Shown piece after piece: positions 1-8,476 of a DNA stretch of 39,300 nucleotides; position 1 is the stretch's first letter; each line of letters starts with the position of its first letter. The position numbers and the translations under genes were made by a program. The stretch comes from Tessaracoccus bendigoensis DSM 12906 (GTDB lineage: Bacteria > Actinomycetota > Actinomycetes > Propionibacteriales > Propionibacteriaceae). Below the pieces are notes generated by a model that searched no databases, was not told the origin of the DNA, and worked only from the letters and a program-made list of their open reading frames with translations. The stretch is taken from assembly GCF_900141915.1 (NCBI RefSeq), contig NZ_FQZG01000038.1:1-39300 (forward strand), in the 5' to 3' direction.

Positions 1-2088
1 CAGGGAGACTGATACGTCGCGTTGGTATCCGGTGTTGTCGGGTTCGCGGCGCGTCAGGTCCTCCGACAGTCCACCGTTGAGCGCTGTGACAAGGGCGGAC
101 GCGAGCGTGTAGTCCCCTTCTCGGTCACGCGAACCGTGCGCGCAAACCTCCGCCTTCAATGTCAGGTGCATGTGCAACTTCGACAGCAATGCCACAAGGA
201 CCTGCCGGGCCAAACCAGCGCGGGCGGAGCATCGGGTGAGCACCGTGACCGTGCGGGCACACTGTGAAGGTGAGCCACTGCGGAGAATGGTCTCGATGAC
301 CTCGTCATCAGGCTCGTCCACGAGGGTATGGATGACCAACGCCTCACCCAGCCTGTCCGGCCGGAGTGGATTGAGCACCCCGACCCCCTTGTAGAGCCTG
401 GAAAGCCAGCCGATCAGGCTCCGGCGACGCCCACGGTTCTCGTCGCGGGCAAGCTCAGGCAGACACTCCAGAAGCTGATCCGCCTCAGCTGCGTCTCGAG
501 CGCCAGCCAAGGTCGCGACGGCGATACAACGTCGCAGCACATCAGCTGTCTCATCGGGTGCGCCCATCCTCCAGCACTTCTCTTCGTGCCGAAGGATGCG
601 CTCCGCGGGATCCCTGCCCCAACTCGAGCCGACGCCCATCCCCGCCGCTTCGGACGAAGACAGCACGGCATCGAGCGCCGTGAACAGCACGCCAAGGGGC
701 TCAGCCTGATCTGGGGACGACAGCGCGGGAGACCCGTCGGGAGGTTCGGCTCCCCAGGCCGAAGCGAAGCGCTCGACCGCGCAGCGGTAGAGCCGGTTTC
801 GTTCGTCCAGGCTCAGGCCCTTCTCAGCGGCGTCCGATCGTTCCAAGTCCTGGATGATCTGCTTGACTGAGACGGTCGCGTCGTCCTTGATCGAGTCAAT
901 CAGACTGACGTGCCTCGGTCGTTCAGCGTCCCTGGTCAGAAGCATCAACCGCACAGGAGCCACGTCGGTTGCCCCGGACCTGAGCTGTCCGATAAGCGCG
1001 GCCACCTCGGAGGGAACGCGATCCTCCGCATAGTCCAAGACGATCAGGCGAGGCAGAGAAATCTGCCTCAGCGAGGTGTAAATATCGCTCAGCCCCCGTT
1101 GACCTCCCTCCCCGAACCTGGAGATCTCACCGACCACGACCCAGCCATGCGTCTCCACCATCCGGTGGCAAAGCTCGACCGCCAGCCGTGTCTTCCCGCC
1201 GCCGCCGACACCGGCGGCGAGCCCGACCTTGATCGGTTCCGGAGCCTGGCACCAGGCCTCAAGCGTATTCAGGTCGTCATCACGGAACAGGTACGGGACG
1301 ACCCGGTACTCCGCCAGAAGCAGGTCGGCGGGATCTGGGTGCCCGCCACCGCGGTAGGTCCCCCACGATCGTTCCAGGACGTTCTCCGCATCCTGGATGG
1401 GGATGACTCCATGCCAGGCCATCCGGTGTCGGACGGCCTCCGCGCGGCTCGCTTCGAGGAGTTTCCGCCCCTCGACGACGAGCGCCTCGGGCACCCCGGG
1501 GAGAGCGCCGGTCAGGGCCTCGATCGGCGACGCCCAACCGCCAAGGGACGAGTCCGGGTCTCGGGTAACGCTCATCACACCCACAACTGCCCGCCGGGCG
1601 GGGCACACCAGTGGGGCGCCGCTCATGCCGTGACGGACGGCGTCCGACTTGAGGCTCAGCCAGCCGTCGCCCTCGAACCCGACAAACTCGAACTTGGCGG
1701 GCGACCCAACCGGATCTTGGCCCTTCTCGCGGCGGGCGTAACCCCATGCGGTACAGGTGGAGTCGCCTTCCGGAGACGCCGCCTCCACGAACGCGGACGG
1801 GTGCTCCCGCGCCTGATCGAATCGGATGATGGCCAGATCCGGGAAGGGCCAGAAGCCGCTCGGTGCCTCAGCCTCTCGGGTGTCGGACCGAGCCACCACC
1901 TCGGCATCGATTGGTTCCCCTCCGGTTGCTGGGGTAAGACGAACTCGGCTGAGCCCGTCCGCCACATGCGCCGCGGTCAGCACCCACCCAGGGGCCGCGT
2001 AGAAGCCGGAGCCAAGGATCTTGCCGTCGGGAGAATCGACGCGGACGACCAGGTGCTTGAGGAGCTCGGTCTTGACAGAGCCAATCAC
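1..2088 (-). CDS. Trypsin-like protease fused to STAND NTPase (partial, C-terminus beyond window)
   Basis: The frame opens with GTG at 2088 and stays open to base 1, giving 696 residues without a stop. The start overlaps the stop of the upstream gene as GTGA (2085-2088), which suggests translational coupling. Residues 1 to about 190 are a trypsin-like serine protease with the full triad in order: TAAH (His41), PFPDLAII (Asp84) and GMSGAP (Ser156). A P-loop NTPase follows, with Walker A GVGGGGKT (293-300), Walker B LIVLDYAED (Asp352) and LLTRD (Arg386) in a sensor-like position. PDRLGE (577-582) is a motif I associate with STAND proteins. The last residues, NTGYQRDVSVSL, look like the start of a TPR array, so the sensor region probably lies outside the window. 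There is no signal peptide or membrane segment, so it is probably cytoplasmic. By family precedent, a STAND module senses a trigger and unleashes its N-terminal effector, here a protease. The trigger and target are unknown. Domain calls are firm; the defence role is inferred. Confidence 0.9.
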   Translation of the reverse strand, partial: MIGSVKTELLKHLVVRVDSPDGKILGSGFYAAPGWVLTAAHVADGLSRVRLTPATGGEPIDAEVVARSDTREAEAPSGFWPFPDLAIIRFDQAREHPSAFVEAASPEGDSTCTAWGYARREKGQDPVGSPAKFEFVGFEGDGWLSLKSDAVRHGMSGAPLVCPARRAVVGVMSVTRDPDSSLGGWASPIEALTGALPGVPEALVVEGRKLLEASRAEAVRHRMAWHGVIPIQDAENVLERSWGTYRGGGHPDPADLLLAEYRVVPYLFRDDDLNTLEAWCQAPEPIKVGLAAGVGGGGKTRLAVELCHRMVETHGWVVVGEISRFGEGGQRGLSDIYTSLRQISLPRLIVLDYAEDRVPSEVAALIGQLRSGATDVAPVRLMLLTRDAERPRHVSLIDSIKDDATVSVKQIIQDLERSDAAEKGLSLDERNRLYRCAVERFASAWGAEPPDGSPALSSPDQAEPLGVLFTALDAVLSSSEAAGMGVGSSWGRDPAERILRHEEKCWRMGAPDETADVLRRCIAVATLAGARDAAEADQLLECLPELARDENRGRRRSLIGWLSRLYKGVGVLNPLRPDRLGEALVIHTLVDEPDDEVIETILRSGSPSQCARTVTVLTRCSARAGLARQVLVALLSKLHMHLTLKAEVCAHGSRDREGDYTLASALVTALNGGLSEDLTRREPDNTGYQRDVSVSL

Positions 2089-3503
2089 CGGTCAGGCCCC
2101 CCGGAATCCTCCGCCGGGGACGACCGCCCACCCAAACCCGAGAGCTCGGCTCGCAGTTCGGCGATCTCGACCTGCTGCTTGAGGCGGGCCAGCTCTGCGA
2201 AATCCGCGGCCGTGACTGCCTGCCCGGCCGAAAGGAGACGCTGCTCCGCGAGATCCACCTGCCGCTTCAACCGCGCCAACTCCGCTTCCTCGCCCGCAGA
2301 GGCCAGGCCTTGAAGAGCCCCGCGGGCCTTCGAGGCCGAATCGATGGCCTTCGGCAGCGAATCCAGGAGCGCGGCGGCGTCCGCGGTGGCGGCGGCGCCG
2401 GACGACGCGCCGTTCAACTCGACCCCAGTCAAGGCGCCGAGTGCAGAGAACTCAACGTTGGTATTCCGCCTCGCAAACCACGATTTCCGCAGTGGCAGCC
2501 GCAACTCGGTGCACGACGAGTCCATGATCAGCGTGCGGAAGACTGCCTGAACCGAGCAGACACCGTCCATTCGCCTGAGGGTGACCATTTCCACTGGGTG
2601 CGGTCTACGGATCGCCAGGTAGTCAGACGTGCCCGCCGCGCTACCGCTACCGCTGCGGGTCCCGGTGCGCGGCTCGTCCGAGGTGCCTGCGGGCAGGCGG
2701 ACCGCCAGGATCTCCTTGGCCTGATAGAGAATCTCCTGCAGTGCACTCTTCGAGGGACTCTCGGTAAACTTCAGTTCCTCCCCGTCCCAGGTGGGTAGCT
2801 CGGCGACCGAGAGGAGGAGATCCCAGGACGCCTCCCTCTCCTTGAACGTGGACTTCCGCCACGTCTCGAAGTGGATACGCGCGGCGGAGACCTCGGCCTC
2901 GACGTCGATCAATGCCGCCTTCGAAGCCGTGTAGGCACGGCGGGTGGCCGCGTCCGGGGCGTCGCGGTGGGCCTTCCTTGCCCGGTCCGTGACTCGGTGG
3001 GTGTCGCCGAGTTCCGTCACGAGGAGCGCCAACCGCTCGGCCGCCTCTGGATGCGCCTGGGCATAGGCCGCGGCCACCGGGTCGGCCAGCGATGGCTTGT
3101 CCTCGTCCTGCAGCGAGGCCGGGCCCATCTTGGAGGGTGGACGAACCGCCCGTGTGGCCGCGAGCAGCGGGAGGCCGCCGGAGGCGAGCGCGGCCGCGGT
3201 CGCTCCCAGCGCGACGACGCCAGCCAGCACCTTCCCGACCTGGCCCGTGGTCTCGACGCCTGCCTGCGTTAGCAGACCGTCCTCAGTCAGGCCGAGTTTG
3301 ACGGAGTAGTCGCGCCAGAATCCGCTGTCCAAGACCAGAGAGCGTGGCGCTGCGCTGTCCGCGACGGTGACCAGCTCAACCGCGAGGCCCGGCGTGGAGA
3401 GCGCTTCCCGGCCGAGGATCGTGTCCGTGAGGGTGGTCACGGTGCAGGACAAGCGCACCCTGGTAGTGGGCAGGTAGTAGTCGATCTGCGTCTGTGATCC
3501 CAT
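2085..3503 (-). CDS. Uncharacterised partner of the trypsin-STAND protein
   Basis: This 472-residue protein matches no family I can name. I chose ATG 3503 because the reading frame upstream of it is low-complexity Arg-rich. The N-terminal 85 residues look beta-rich and begin with DYYLPTTRV. Residues 88-118 are an Ala/Gly/Leu-rich hydrophobic stretch that could be a membrane hairpin or a buried helix. Residues 140-235 are mostly helical. A second beta-rich region (about 300-368) echoes the first: GFWRDYSVKL then DGLLTQAGVE (61-84) against SWFARRNTNVEF then GALTGVEL (341-363). The C-terminus has two similar coiled-coil segments, AELARLKRQVDLAE (407-420) and AELARLKQQVEIAE (436-449), 29 residues apart. 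It comes first in a two-gene operon and its stop overlaps the GTG of the protease-STAND gene. It may be the sensor, substrate or membrane anchor of that protein; the sequence does not say which. Confidence 0.85.
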   Translation of the reverse strand: MGSQTQIDYYLPTTRVRLSCTVTTLTDTILGREALSTPGLAVELVTVADSAAPRSLVLDSGFWRDYSVKLGLTEDGLLTQAGVETTGQVGKVLAGVVALGATAAALASGGLPLLAATRAVRPPSKMGPASLQDEDKPSLADPVAAAYAQAHPEAAERLALLVTELGDTHRVTDRARKAHRDAPDAATRRAYTASKAALIDVEAEVSAARIHFETWRKSTFKEREASWDLLLSVAELPTWDGEELKFTESPSKSALQEILYQAKEILAVRLPAGTSDEPRTGTRSGSGSAAGTSDYLAIRRPHPVEMVTLRRMDGVCSVQAVFRTLIMDSSCTELRLPLRKSWFARRNTNVEFSALGALTGVELNGASSGAAATADAAALLDSLPKAIDSASKARGALQGLASAGEEAELARLKRQVDLAEQRLLSAGQAVTAADFAELARLKQQVEIAELRAELSGLGGRSSPAEDSGGPDR

Positions 3504-3742
3504 CGATACCCCCCGACCTCGTCGTCGTGCGGGTTCACGCCCCAAGCGTCCCAGAACGAACCTTAGCACTCGGTCTCGGGCGTGTTGCGGTGCTGGCTGA
3601 GGTCGGGGCCTGTAGTGGGATCGGTCTCGATCGATCCGCGGGCGGGCGCGTCGAACCGCTTGTCTGGTTGTCCAGGCCCCTCTGTGGGCTTGCTGCACCG
3701 GGTGGCTCGACAAGGTGGGCGGGGGCTCGAACCGTGTAGGCC

Positions 3743-3771
3743 TTGCGGTGTTAATCGCACTGATGTATGAT
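3743..3771 (+). promoter_or_regulatory. Sigma-70-type promoter for the DUF222/HNH gene
   Basis: A -35 box TTGCGG (3743-3748), an exact 17-base spacer and a -10 box TATGAT (3766-3771) lie just before ATG 3777. Only five bases separate the -10 box from the start codon, and there is no Shine-Dalgarno sequence, so the mRNA is probably leaderless. The remaining bases back to 3504 hold no gene. On the minus strand TAAGGT (3565-3560) is a weak -10 candidate for the two-gene operon. Confidence 0.7.
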
Positions 3772-3776
3772 TAAGC

Positions 3777-5024
3777 ATGCGCCTAAGTGAGGTCCCGAAG
3801 ATCGCTCAGTGGGAGGTAGCCTCCGACCGGGCGGGTGTTCTGGCGGGTCAGTTGGCGCAGCTCAACAAAGACCTTGTCGATCTCGTTGCCGAGATCCTGG
3901 AGACCGACGCGTGGAACGGCGAAGGGTTCCGTTCTCCGGAGCATTGGCTGATGGTGCTCTGCGCGGTCTCACCCTCCCGCGCGCGCGACCTGGTTGCGGT
4001 GGCCCGGCGCCGGGGCCAGTTCCCGTTGTTGGAGGAGAAGATGGCCGCAGGCACCGTCAGCTTCGATCAGATGACGGTTGTTGCCCGGCATGTGCCGGTC
4101 TCGCACGCCGATTCCGTGGCGCTGTTCGTGGAGGCTGCCACCGTGCCGCAGCTGAGGAGGGCGCTGAGCAAGCGGGTCTACGAAGGGCCCGTGCCCGATC
4201 CCGGGTCCGAATCCGACACGGATCGGAGTGCCGAGGAGCATCCGGTTGCCCCGCTGGCAGATCAGTGCTCGTCGCTTCATATGGGTGTGGTCGACGGCCG
4301 GTTCCGGCTCACATTTGAGGCAGATCCGCTCGAAGGTGCGCTGGTGGAGCAGGCGGTCCGGGAGGCGAAGGACGCCCTGTTCAACACCGGAAACACCGAT
4401 GCGACGCTGGCTGACGGTTTGGTGGAGGTGGCGTCGAGGTCGCTGGGGGCAGTTGAGTCGGGGTCTCGGCGGGACCACTACAAGGTGTTCATCCATCTCG
4501 AGGCCGACGGCACCGGGTGGATCAACAAGAAGGGCGCGTTGCCGCAGCATCTACTGCGTCGGTTCACCTGTGACGGGAAGCTTCGGCCGGTGTGGTTGAA
4601 GAAGGGCTCTCCGGTGTCGGTGGGCAGGGCGATGCGGATCGTGCCCGACCGGACCCGTCGTCTGGTCGAGGACCGTGACGGCGGCTGCCGGTTTCCTGGC
4701 TGCCCGGTGACGATGTTCCTGGAGAATCATCATCTTCAGCATTGGAGGGACGGAGGTGCCACCGACATCGACTCGGTGGTGTCGCTGTGTCCGAAGCATC
4801 ACAGTCAGCATCATCAGGGGTTGTTCGGCATCGATGGCAACCCCAGTAGGCCGGATGGGTTGGTCTTCCGGTCACGGTATGGGTGGGTGTATCGGCCAAG
4901 GATTCCCGATCCCGTACCGCCGCCGGATCATCGTCCGCCGGACCCGCAGCCTATGAGGGGTTGGGTGATGGGCTACTCGATCGATTTCCCGCCCGACCTG
5001 CCAGAGGTCCGCCCCGCCGTCTGA
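3777..5024 (+). CDS. DUF222 / HNH endonuclease domain protein (13E12 type)
   Basis: This is a 415-residue protein. The N-terminal 240 or so residues have the DUF222 pattern found in the multicopy 13E12-type proteins of Actinobacteria. The C-terminal HNH nuclease domain has CRFPGC (Cys304, Cys309), NHHLQHW (His318, His319, His322) and LCPKHH (Cys338, His341, His342), which together give the zinc and metal ligands. HNH domains cleave DNA, but the role of the DUF222-HNH family is not established; many copies behave like mobile or selfish genes. The length is normal for the family and nothing is missing. ATG 3777 sits five bases after a good -10 box. It stands alone, next to the protease-STAND pair and a broken toxin-antitoxin locus. 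Confidence 0.93.
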   Translation: MRLSEVPKIAQWEVASDRAGVLAGQLAQLNKDLVDLVAEILETDAWNGEGFRSPEHWLMVLCAVSPSRARDLVAVARRRGQFPLLEEKMAAGTVSFDQMTVVARHVPVSHADSVALFVEAATVPQLRRALSKRVYEGPVPDPGSESDTDRSAEEHPVAPLADQCSSLHMGVVDGRFRLTFEADPLEGALVEQAVREAKDALFNTGNTDATLADGLVEVASRSLGAVESGSRRDHYKVFIHLEADGTGWINKKGALPQHLLRRFTCDGKLRPVWLKKGSPVSVGRAMRIVPDRTRRLVEDRDGGCRFPGCPVTMFLENHHLQHWRDGGATDIDSVVSLCPKHHSQHHQGLFGIDGNPSRPDGLVFRSRYGWVYRPRIPDPVPPPDHRPPDPQPMRGWVMGYSIDFPPDLPEVRPAV

Positions 5025-5640
5025 ACGCATGCCGCCGAGCGATTGCGCCGTTGTGAGTTCTTCGCGCAGGACTTGTCCTGCCTGACCGTCGCCGATATGC
5101 GGGGCATCGACCCGACAGGGACGCTGCACGACACCAGCCGCGTAACCGGATGCTTCGCAACCCCGACCTCGCCGCCTGGCGCGTTGGTGACCCTCTTCCA
5201 CGGGTGCGGAGCCAGCGCGTCTGTCGATGCCAACGTCGCGGCCCTCTTCGCGTCCGCGGAGTGAGTTCGGAAGCCCAAGCGACCCGTTCCCCGACGGATA
5301 AGTGCTGTCACATTGGCGAGATCGGATTTCCGGGCCTTTGTGGAGCATCCTGCTGCACCTTTTCGGCTATTCGACATCGGAAGTCGCTGCTTGAGCCGGG
5401 CCGCAAGGTGCTGGGGAGGACGAGCAACGCATCCCGCGGGAAGCTGTGCCCGTCATCCGGAGGATGGCCGAGGTGTTGGCCCGGCCGGGAGGCGTCGTGG
5501 CGATGCTGGGCAGCCAATTCGATGATCCCAGGTGAGCGCAGTCGAGGCCGGTGATGTGGTCTTCGGGGTGGCGACGGTAGTGGTCGGCCCCCAGAATGCT
5601 CGGAGGGGCGGATTCCCTGGGGGCAGCCGCCATGTTCGTG
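5025..5640. other. Gene-free stretch after the DUF222 gene
   Basis: I see no convincing gene in these 616 bases. Short frames occur on both strands. One plus-strand frame of 73 codons (5043-5264) begins at TTG without a ribosome site. Another plus-strand frame without a start (5395-5535) reads in part IPREAVPVIRRMAEVLARP and looks protein-like, but I cannot assign it. With the broken mazEF remnant just beyond, the stretch most likely contains decayed accessory genes. Confidence 0.4.
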
Positions 5641-6002
5641 TCAGTCGAGTGCAAGCACTTCTTGGAGTGCGGCGTCGACGGCGTGCAACTCCTCGTCATT
5701 GGGTCGGCCAGCGAACTCACCCAGCCGCGACTGCGGATCTATCACCGCGAGTTGCTCCACCATTACACGGATCAACATGTCGTTGATGTCAATCTCTGGC
5801 CGGAAGGATGCGGCCCGTCGGCCGGTCGACGTCGGGGCGATGACCCACGTGGACAGGCCCGCAGTCGTGCACGTCGGTGTGCCCGCTCGGTTTCCAGGAT
5901 TGCATTGCGGACAGCCTCTGAACGCGACTGTCCCCCGCTGGTGAGGGACTCCAGTGCCCGTTCGACATTCGCATCGGTACGAATCGTAAGCCTGCGCCTG
6001 CT
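5641..6002 (-). pseudogene. Degenerate mazEF-type toxin-antitoxin locus
   Basis: Two protein-like pieces lie in different minus-strand frames. The first (about 5999-5863) reads LTIRTDANVERALESL then SRSEAVRNAILE, the pattern of a ribbon-helix-helix antitoxin. It has no start codon and breaks off after RRARLRA. The second (5859-5641) has 72 residues and a stop. It begins LSTWVIAPTSTG, continues ASFRPEIDI and RVMVEQLAVIDP, and ends VDAALQEVLALD. This is the C-terminal two thirds of a MazF/PemK-type toxin. The antitoxin C-terminus and about 30-35 N-terminal toxin residues are missing, and the junction is out of frame, so one internal deletion explains the structure. The toxin cannot be made as a functional RNase. 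Motif recognition is from memory of the families. Confidence 0.75.
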
Positions 6003-6147
6003 ACGAAATGTACTGCGCGGCCCTCGTGTCGTCAGGACGGTGAGGCAGTGGCCGATCCTCGTCACCAGACGGATCAGAATCGACCACTGGCCGATTTTCG
6101 GGTCCCGGCCCGGGCGTTTCCCGGCGACCGCACCCTCCTCAGAGACC

Positions 6148-6176
6148 TTGGGCTTGTCGGAGGCCGGTGCGATACT
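6148..6176 (+). promoter_or_regulatory. Promoter for the class II UvrA gene
   Basis: TTGGGC (6148-6153), a 17-base spacer and GATACT (6171-6176) precede ATG 6184 by seven bases. There is no Shine-Dalgarno sequence in between, which fits a leaderless transcript and supports the choice of ATG 6184. Confidence 0.55.
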
Positions 6177-6183
6177 TCGCAGC

Positions 6184-8475
6184 ATGTCCTCTGATTCGCA
6201 CGACCAGATCCGGGTGCGCGGCGCGCGCGTCAACAACCTGCGAGGCATCGACGTCGACATCCCGAAGCAGCGGCTCACGGTGTTTACCGGGGTATCGGGC
6301 TCGGGCAAGTCGTCGCTGGTGTTCGGCACCATCGCCGCCGAGTCGCAACGGCTGATCAACGAGACCTATCCGGCGTTCGTGCAGTCGTTCATGGCCAGCC
6401 CCGCCCGGCCGGACGTGGACTCGCTGGAGAACCTGTCCGCCGCGATCGTCGTCGATCAGGAACGGATGGGCGCCAACTCCCGCTCCACCGTCGGCACCGC
6501 CACGGACGTGAACAACCTGATGCGTCTGGTGTGGTCGCGGCTCGGCACCCCGGAGGTCGGCCCGAGCTTCCACTTCTCGTTCAATACGCCGCAGGGCATG
6601 TGCCCCACCTGCGAGGGCAACGGGCGGGTCTCCGCGGTCGACGAGACACTGATCGTCGACCGCGGCCTCTCCCTCGACGAGGGCGCCATCCTCGTGCCGG
6701 GCATGGGGGTCGGCACCTGGTACTGGAAGGGCTATGCCCGCAACCCCACCCTCGACCCGACGATCAAGCTGAAGGACCTACCCGACGAGCAGTGGCGATT
6801 CCTGATGCATCAGGAGCCCACCAAGGTCAGATCCGACGGCATCAACATCACCTATCTGGGCCTCATCCCGCGCGTGCGCCAGATGTTCCTCAACCCCGAG
6901 AAGGCGCCCGGGCAGAAGCACGCCCGCGAGTTCGCTGAGCGGATCGGCACGTTCAGCCCCTGCCCCGAGTGCGGCGGCACCCGTCTCAACGCGGCCGCCC
7001 GCGCCGCGACCGTGCGCGACGTGACACTGCCGGAGGCGCTCGGCTGGCAGATCTCCGACCTGGCCGGCTGGGTCGAGGTGCTGCGCGACTCCCCCGACGG
7101 CGACCGCGCCCGCCCCGTGCTCACCTCGCTGGCCGACCTGCTCGGCTCCCTGAGAGAGGTCGGGCTCGGCTACCTGTCGCTCGACCGCGAATCGGGCACC
7201 CTTTCCGGCGGGGAGGCCCAGCGCGTCAAGATGGTGCGCCACCTCGGCTCCGCGCTCACCGACCTCACCTACGTCTTCGACGAGCCTACCGTCGGCCTTC
7301 ACCCCCACGACATCGACAAGATGGCCGACCTGCTGGCGCGGCTCCGCGACAAGGGCAACACCGTGTTGGTTGTCGAACACAAGCCGCAGGTGATCGCCCG
7401 GGCCGATCACATCGTCGACCTCGGCCCCGGCGCAGGCACCAACGGTGGCGAGATCACCTACACCGGCGACGTCGCGGGGCTGCGCGCCTCAGGCACCCTG
7501 ACCGGGAACCACTTCGATGCCGAACCGGCCAGGCGGGAGTCGCTGCGCACCCCGTCTGCCGTCTTGCAGATCCGCGGCGCCTCCACCCACAACCTGCACG
7601 ACGTCGACGTCGACCTTCCGCTGGGGGTGCTGACCGTCATCACCGGGGTCGCCGGGTCCGGCAAGTCGAGCCTGATCCACGGGTCGATCGCCGACGGCTC
7701 GATGGCGCAGGCGGGCGAGCTGCGCGTCGTCGACCAGAGCGCCATCCGCGGCTCGATCCGCTCGAACCCGGCCACCTACACGGGCCTGCTCGACCCGATC
7801 CGGGCGGCGTTCGCGAAGGCCAACAGGGTCAAACCGGCGCTGTTCTCCGCCAACTCGGAGGGTGCCTGCCCCAACTGCAAGGGGCTCGGCGTGGTCTACA
7901 CCGACCTCGGCATGATGGCCGGCATCGCGAACACCTGCGAGGTGTGTGAGGGGCGCCGGTTCACCGAGGACGTGCTCCGCTACAGGCTGCACGGGCTGAA
8001 CATCGCCGAGGTGCTCGCACTACCGGTCGCCGACGCCGCGTCCGTCTTCACCACCGGCAATCCCGGCAAGATCCTGCAACGCCTCCAGGCGGTCGGCCTG
8101 GGCTATCTGCGCCTCGGCCAACCGTTGTCGACGCTGTCGGGCGGCGAGCGGCAGCGGATCAAGCTCGCCATCCGAATGGGCGAAGGCGCGGGCGTCTATG
8201 TGCTCGACGAGCCCACCACCGGCCTGCACATGGCAGACATCGAGGCGATGCTGGCGATGCTCGACCGCCTGGTCGACGAGGGCAACTCGGTGATCGTGAT
8301 CGAGCACTCGCTGCCGGTGATGGCGCACGCCGACTGGATCGTCGACCTCGGCCCAGGCGCCGGCCACGACGGGGGCCGCGTCGTCTTCGAGGGCACACCA
8401 TCCGACCTGGCGCGCTCCGGCACCCTCACCGGCCAGCACCTCGCCACCTACCTCGGCGCCGCGGCGACGGCCTGA
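6184..8475 (+). CDS. Class II UvrA-like ABC ATPase (stand-alone excinuclease A paralogue)
   Basis: This is a 763-residue UvrA family protein. The frame stays open for 588 bases upstream of ATG 6184, but that part crosses the mazEF remnant and reads as Arg-rich filler. Two ABC cassettes are intact: Walker A GVSGSGKSS near residue 36 with signature LSGGEAQRVKM, and GVAGSGKSS in the second half with signature LSGGERQRIKL. Zinc-binding CxxC pairs (CPTCEGNG, CPECGG, CPNCKGLG, CEVCEG) are present. Genuine UvrA is about 950 residues, so the shorter length fits the class II paralogues, which lack much of the UvrB-interaction region. Those paralogues have been linked to DNA damage tolerance and to self-resistance against DNA-binding drugs. 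The role here is inferred. It is transcribed alone and convergent with the GNAT gene. Confidence 0.92.
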   Translation: MSSDSHDQIRVRGARVNNLRGIDVDIPKQRLTVFTGVSGSGKSSLVFGTIAAESQRLINETYPAFVQSFMASPARPDVDSLENLSAAIVVDQERMGANSRSTVGTATDVNNLMRLVWSRLGTPEVGPSFHFSFNTPQGMCPTCEGNGRVSAVDETLIVDRGLSLDEGAILVPGMGVGTWYWKGYARNPTLDPTIKLKDLPDEQWRFLMHQEPTKVRSDGINITYLGLIPRVRQMFLNPEKAPGQKHAREFAERIGTFSPCPECGGTRLNAAARAATVRDVTLPEALGWQISDLAGWVEVLRDSPDGDRARPVLTSLADLLGSLREVGLGYLSLDRESGTLSGGEAQRVKMVRHLGSALTDLTYVFDEPTVGLHPHDIDKMADLLARLRDKGNTVLVVEHKPQVIARADHIVDLGPGAGTNGGEITYTGDVAGLRASGTLTGNHFDAEPARRESLRTPSAVLQIRGASTHNLHDVDVDLPLGVLTVITGVAGSGKSSLIHGSIADGSMAQAGELRVVDQSAIRGSIRSNPATYTGLLDPIRAAFAKANRVKPALFSANSEGACPNCKGLGVVYTDLGMMAGIANTCEVCEGRRFTEDVLRYRLHGLNIAEVLALPVADAASVFTTGNPGKILQRLQAVGLGYLRLGQPLSTLSGGERQRIKLAIRMGEGAGVYVLDEPTTGLHMADIEAMLAMLDRLVDEGNSVIVIEHSLPVMAHADWIVDLGPGAGHDGGRVVFEGTPSDLARSGTLTGQHLATYLGAAATA

Positions 8476-8476
8476 C

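Noticed and set aside
3690-3745. T-loop-like GGTTCGAGCCCCC on the minus strand, suggesting a tRNA end or attachment site
   Set aside because: The five bases on either side of the loop do not pair, and no acceptor or anticodon arm is visible.
5395-5535. Plus-strand frame reading IPREAVPVIRRMAEVLARP
   Set aside because: It looks protein-like but has no start codon, only 46 codons and no family I can name, so it is mentioned only in the gene-free region.
5596-6183. In-frame upstream extension of the UvrA-type gene by 196 codons
   Set aside because: The extra part is Arg-rich, runs antisense to the mazEF remnant, and lies upstream of a good promoter at 6148-6176.
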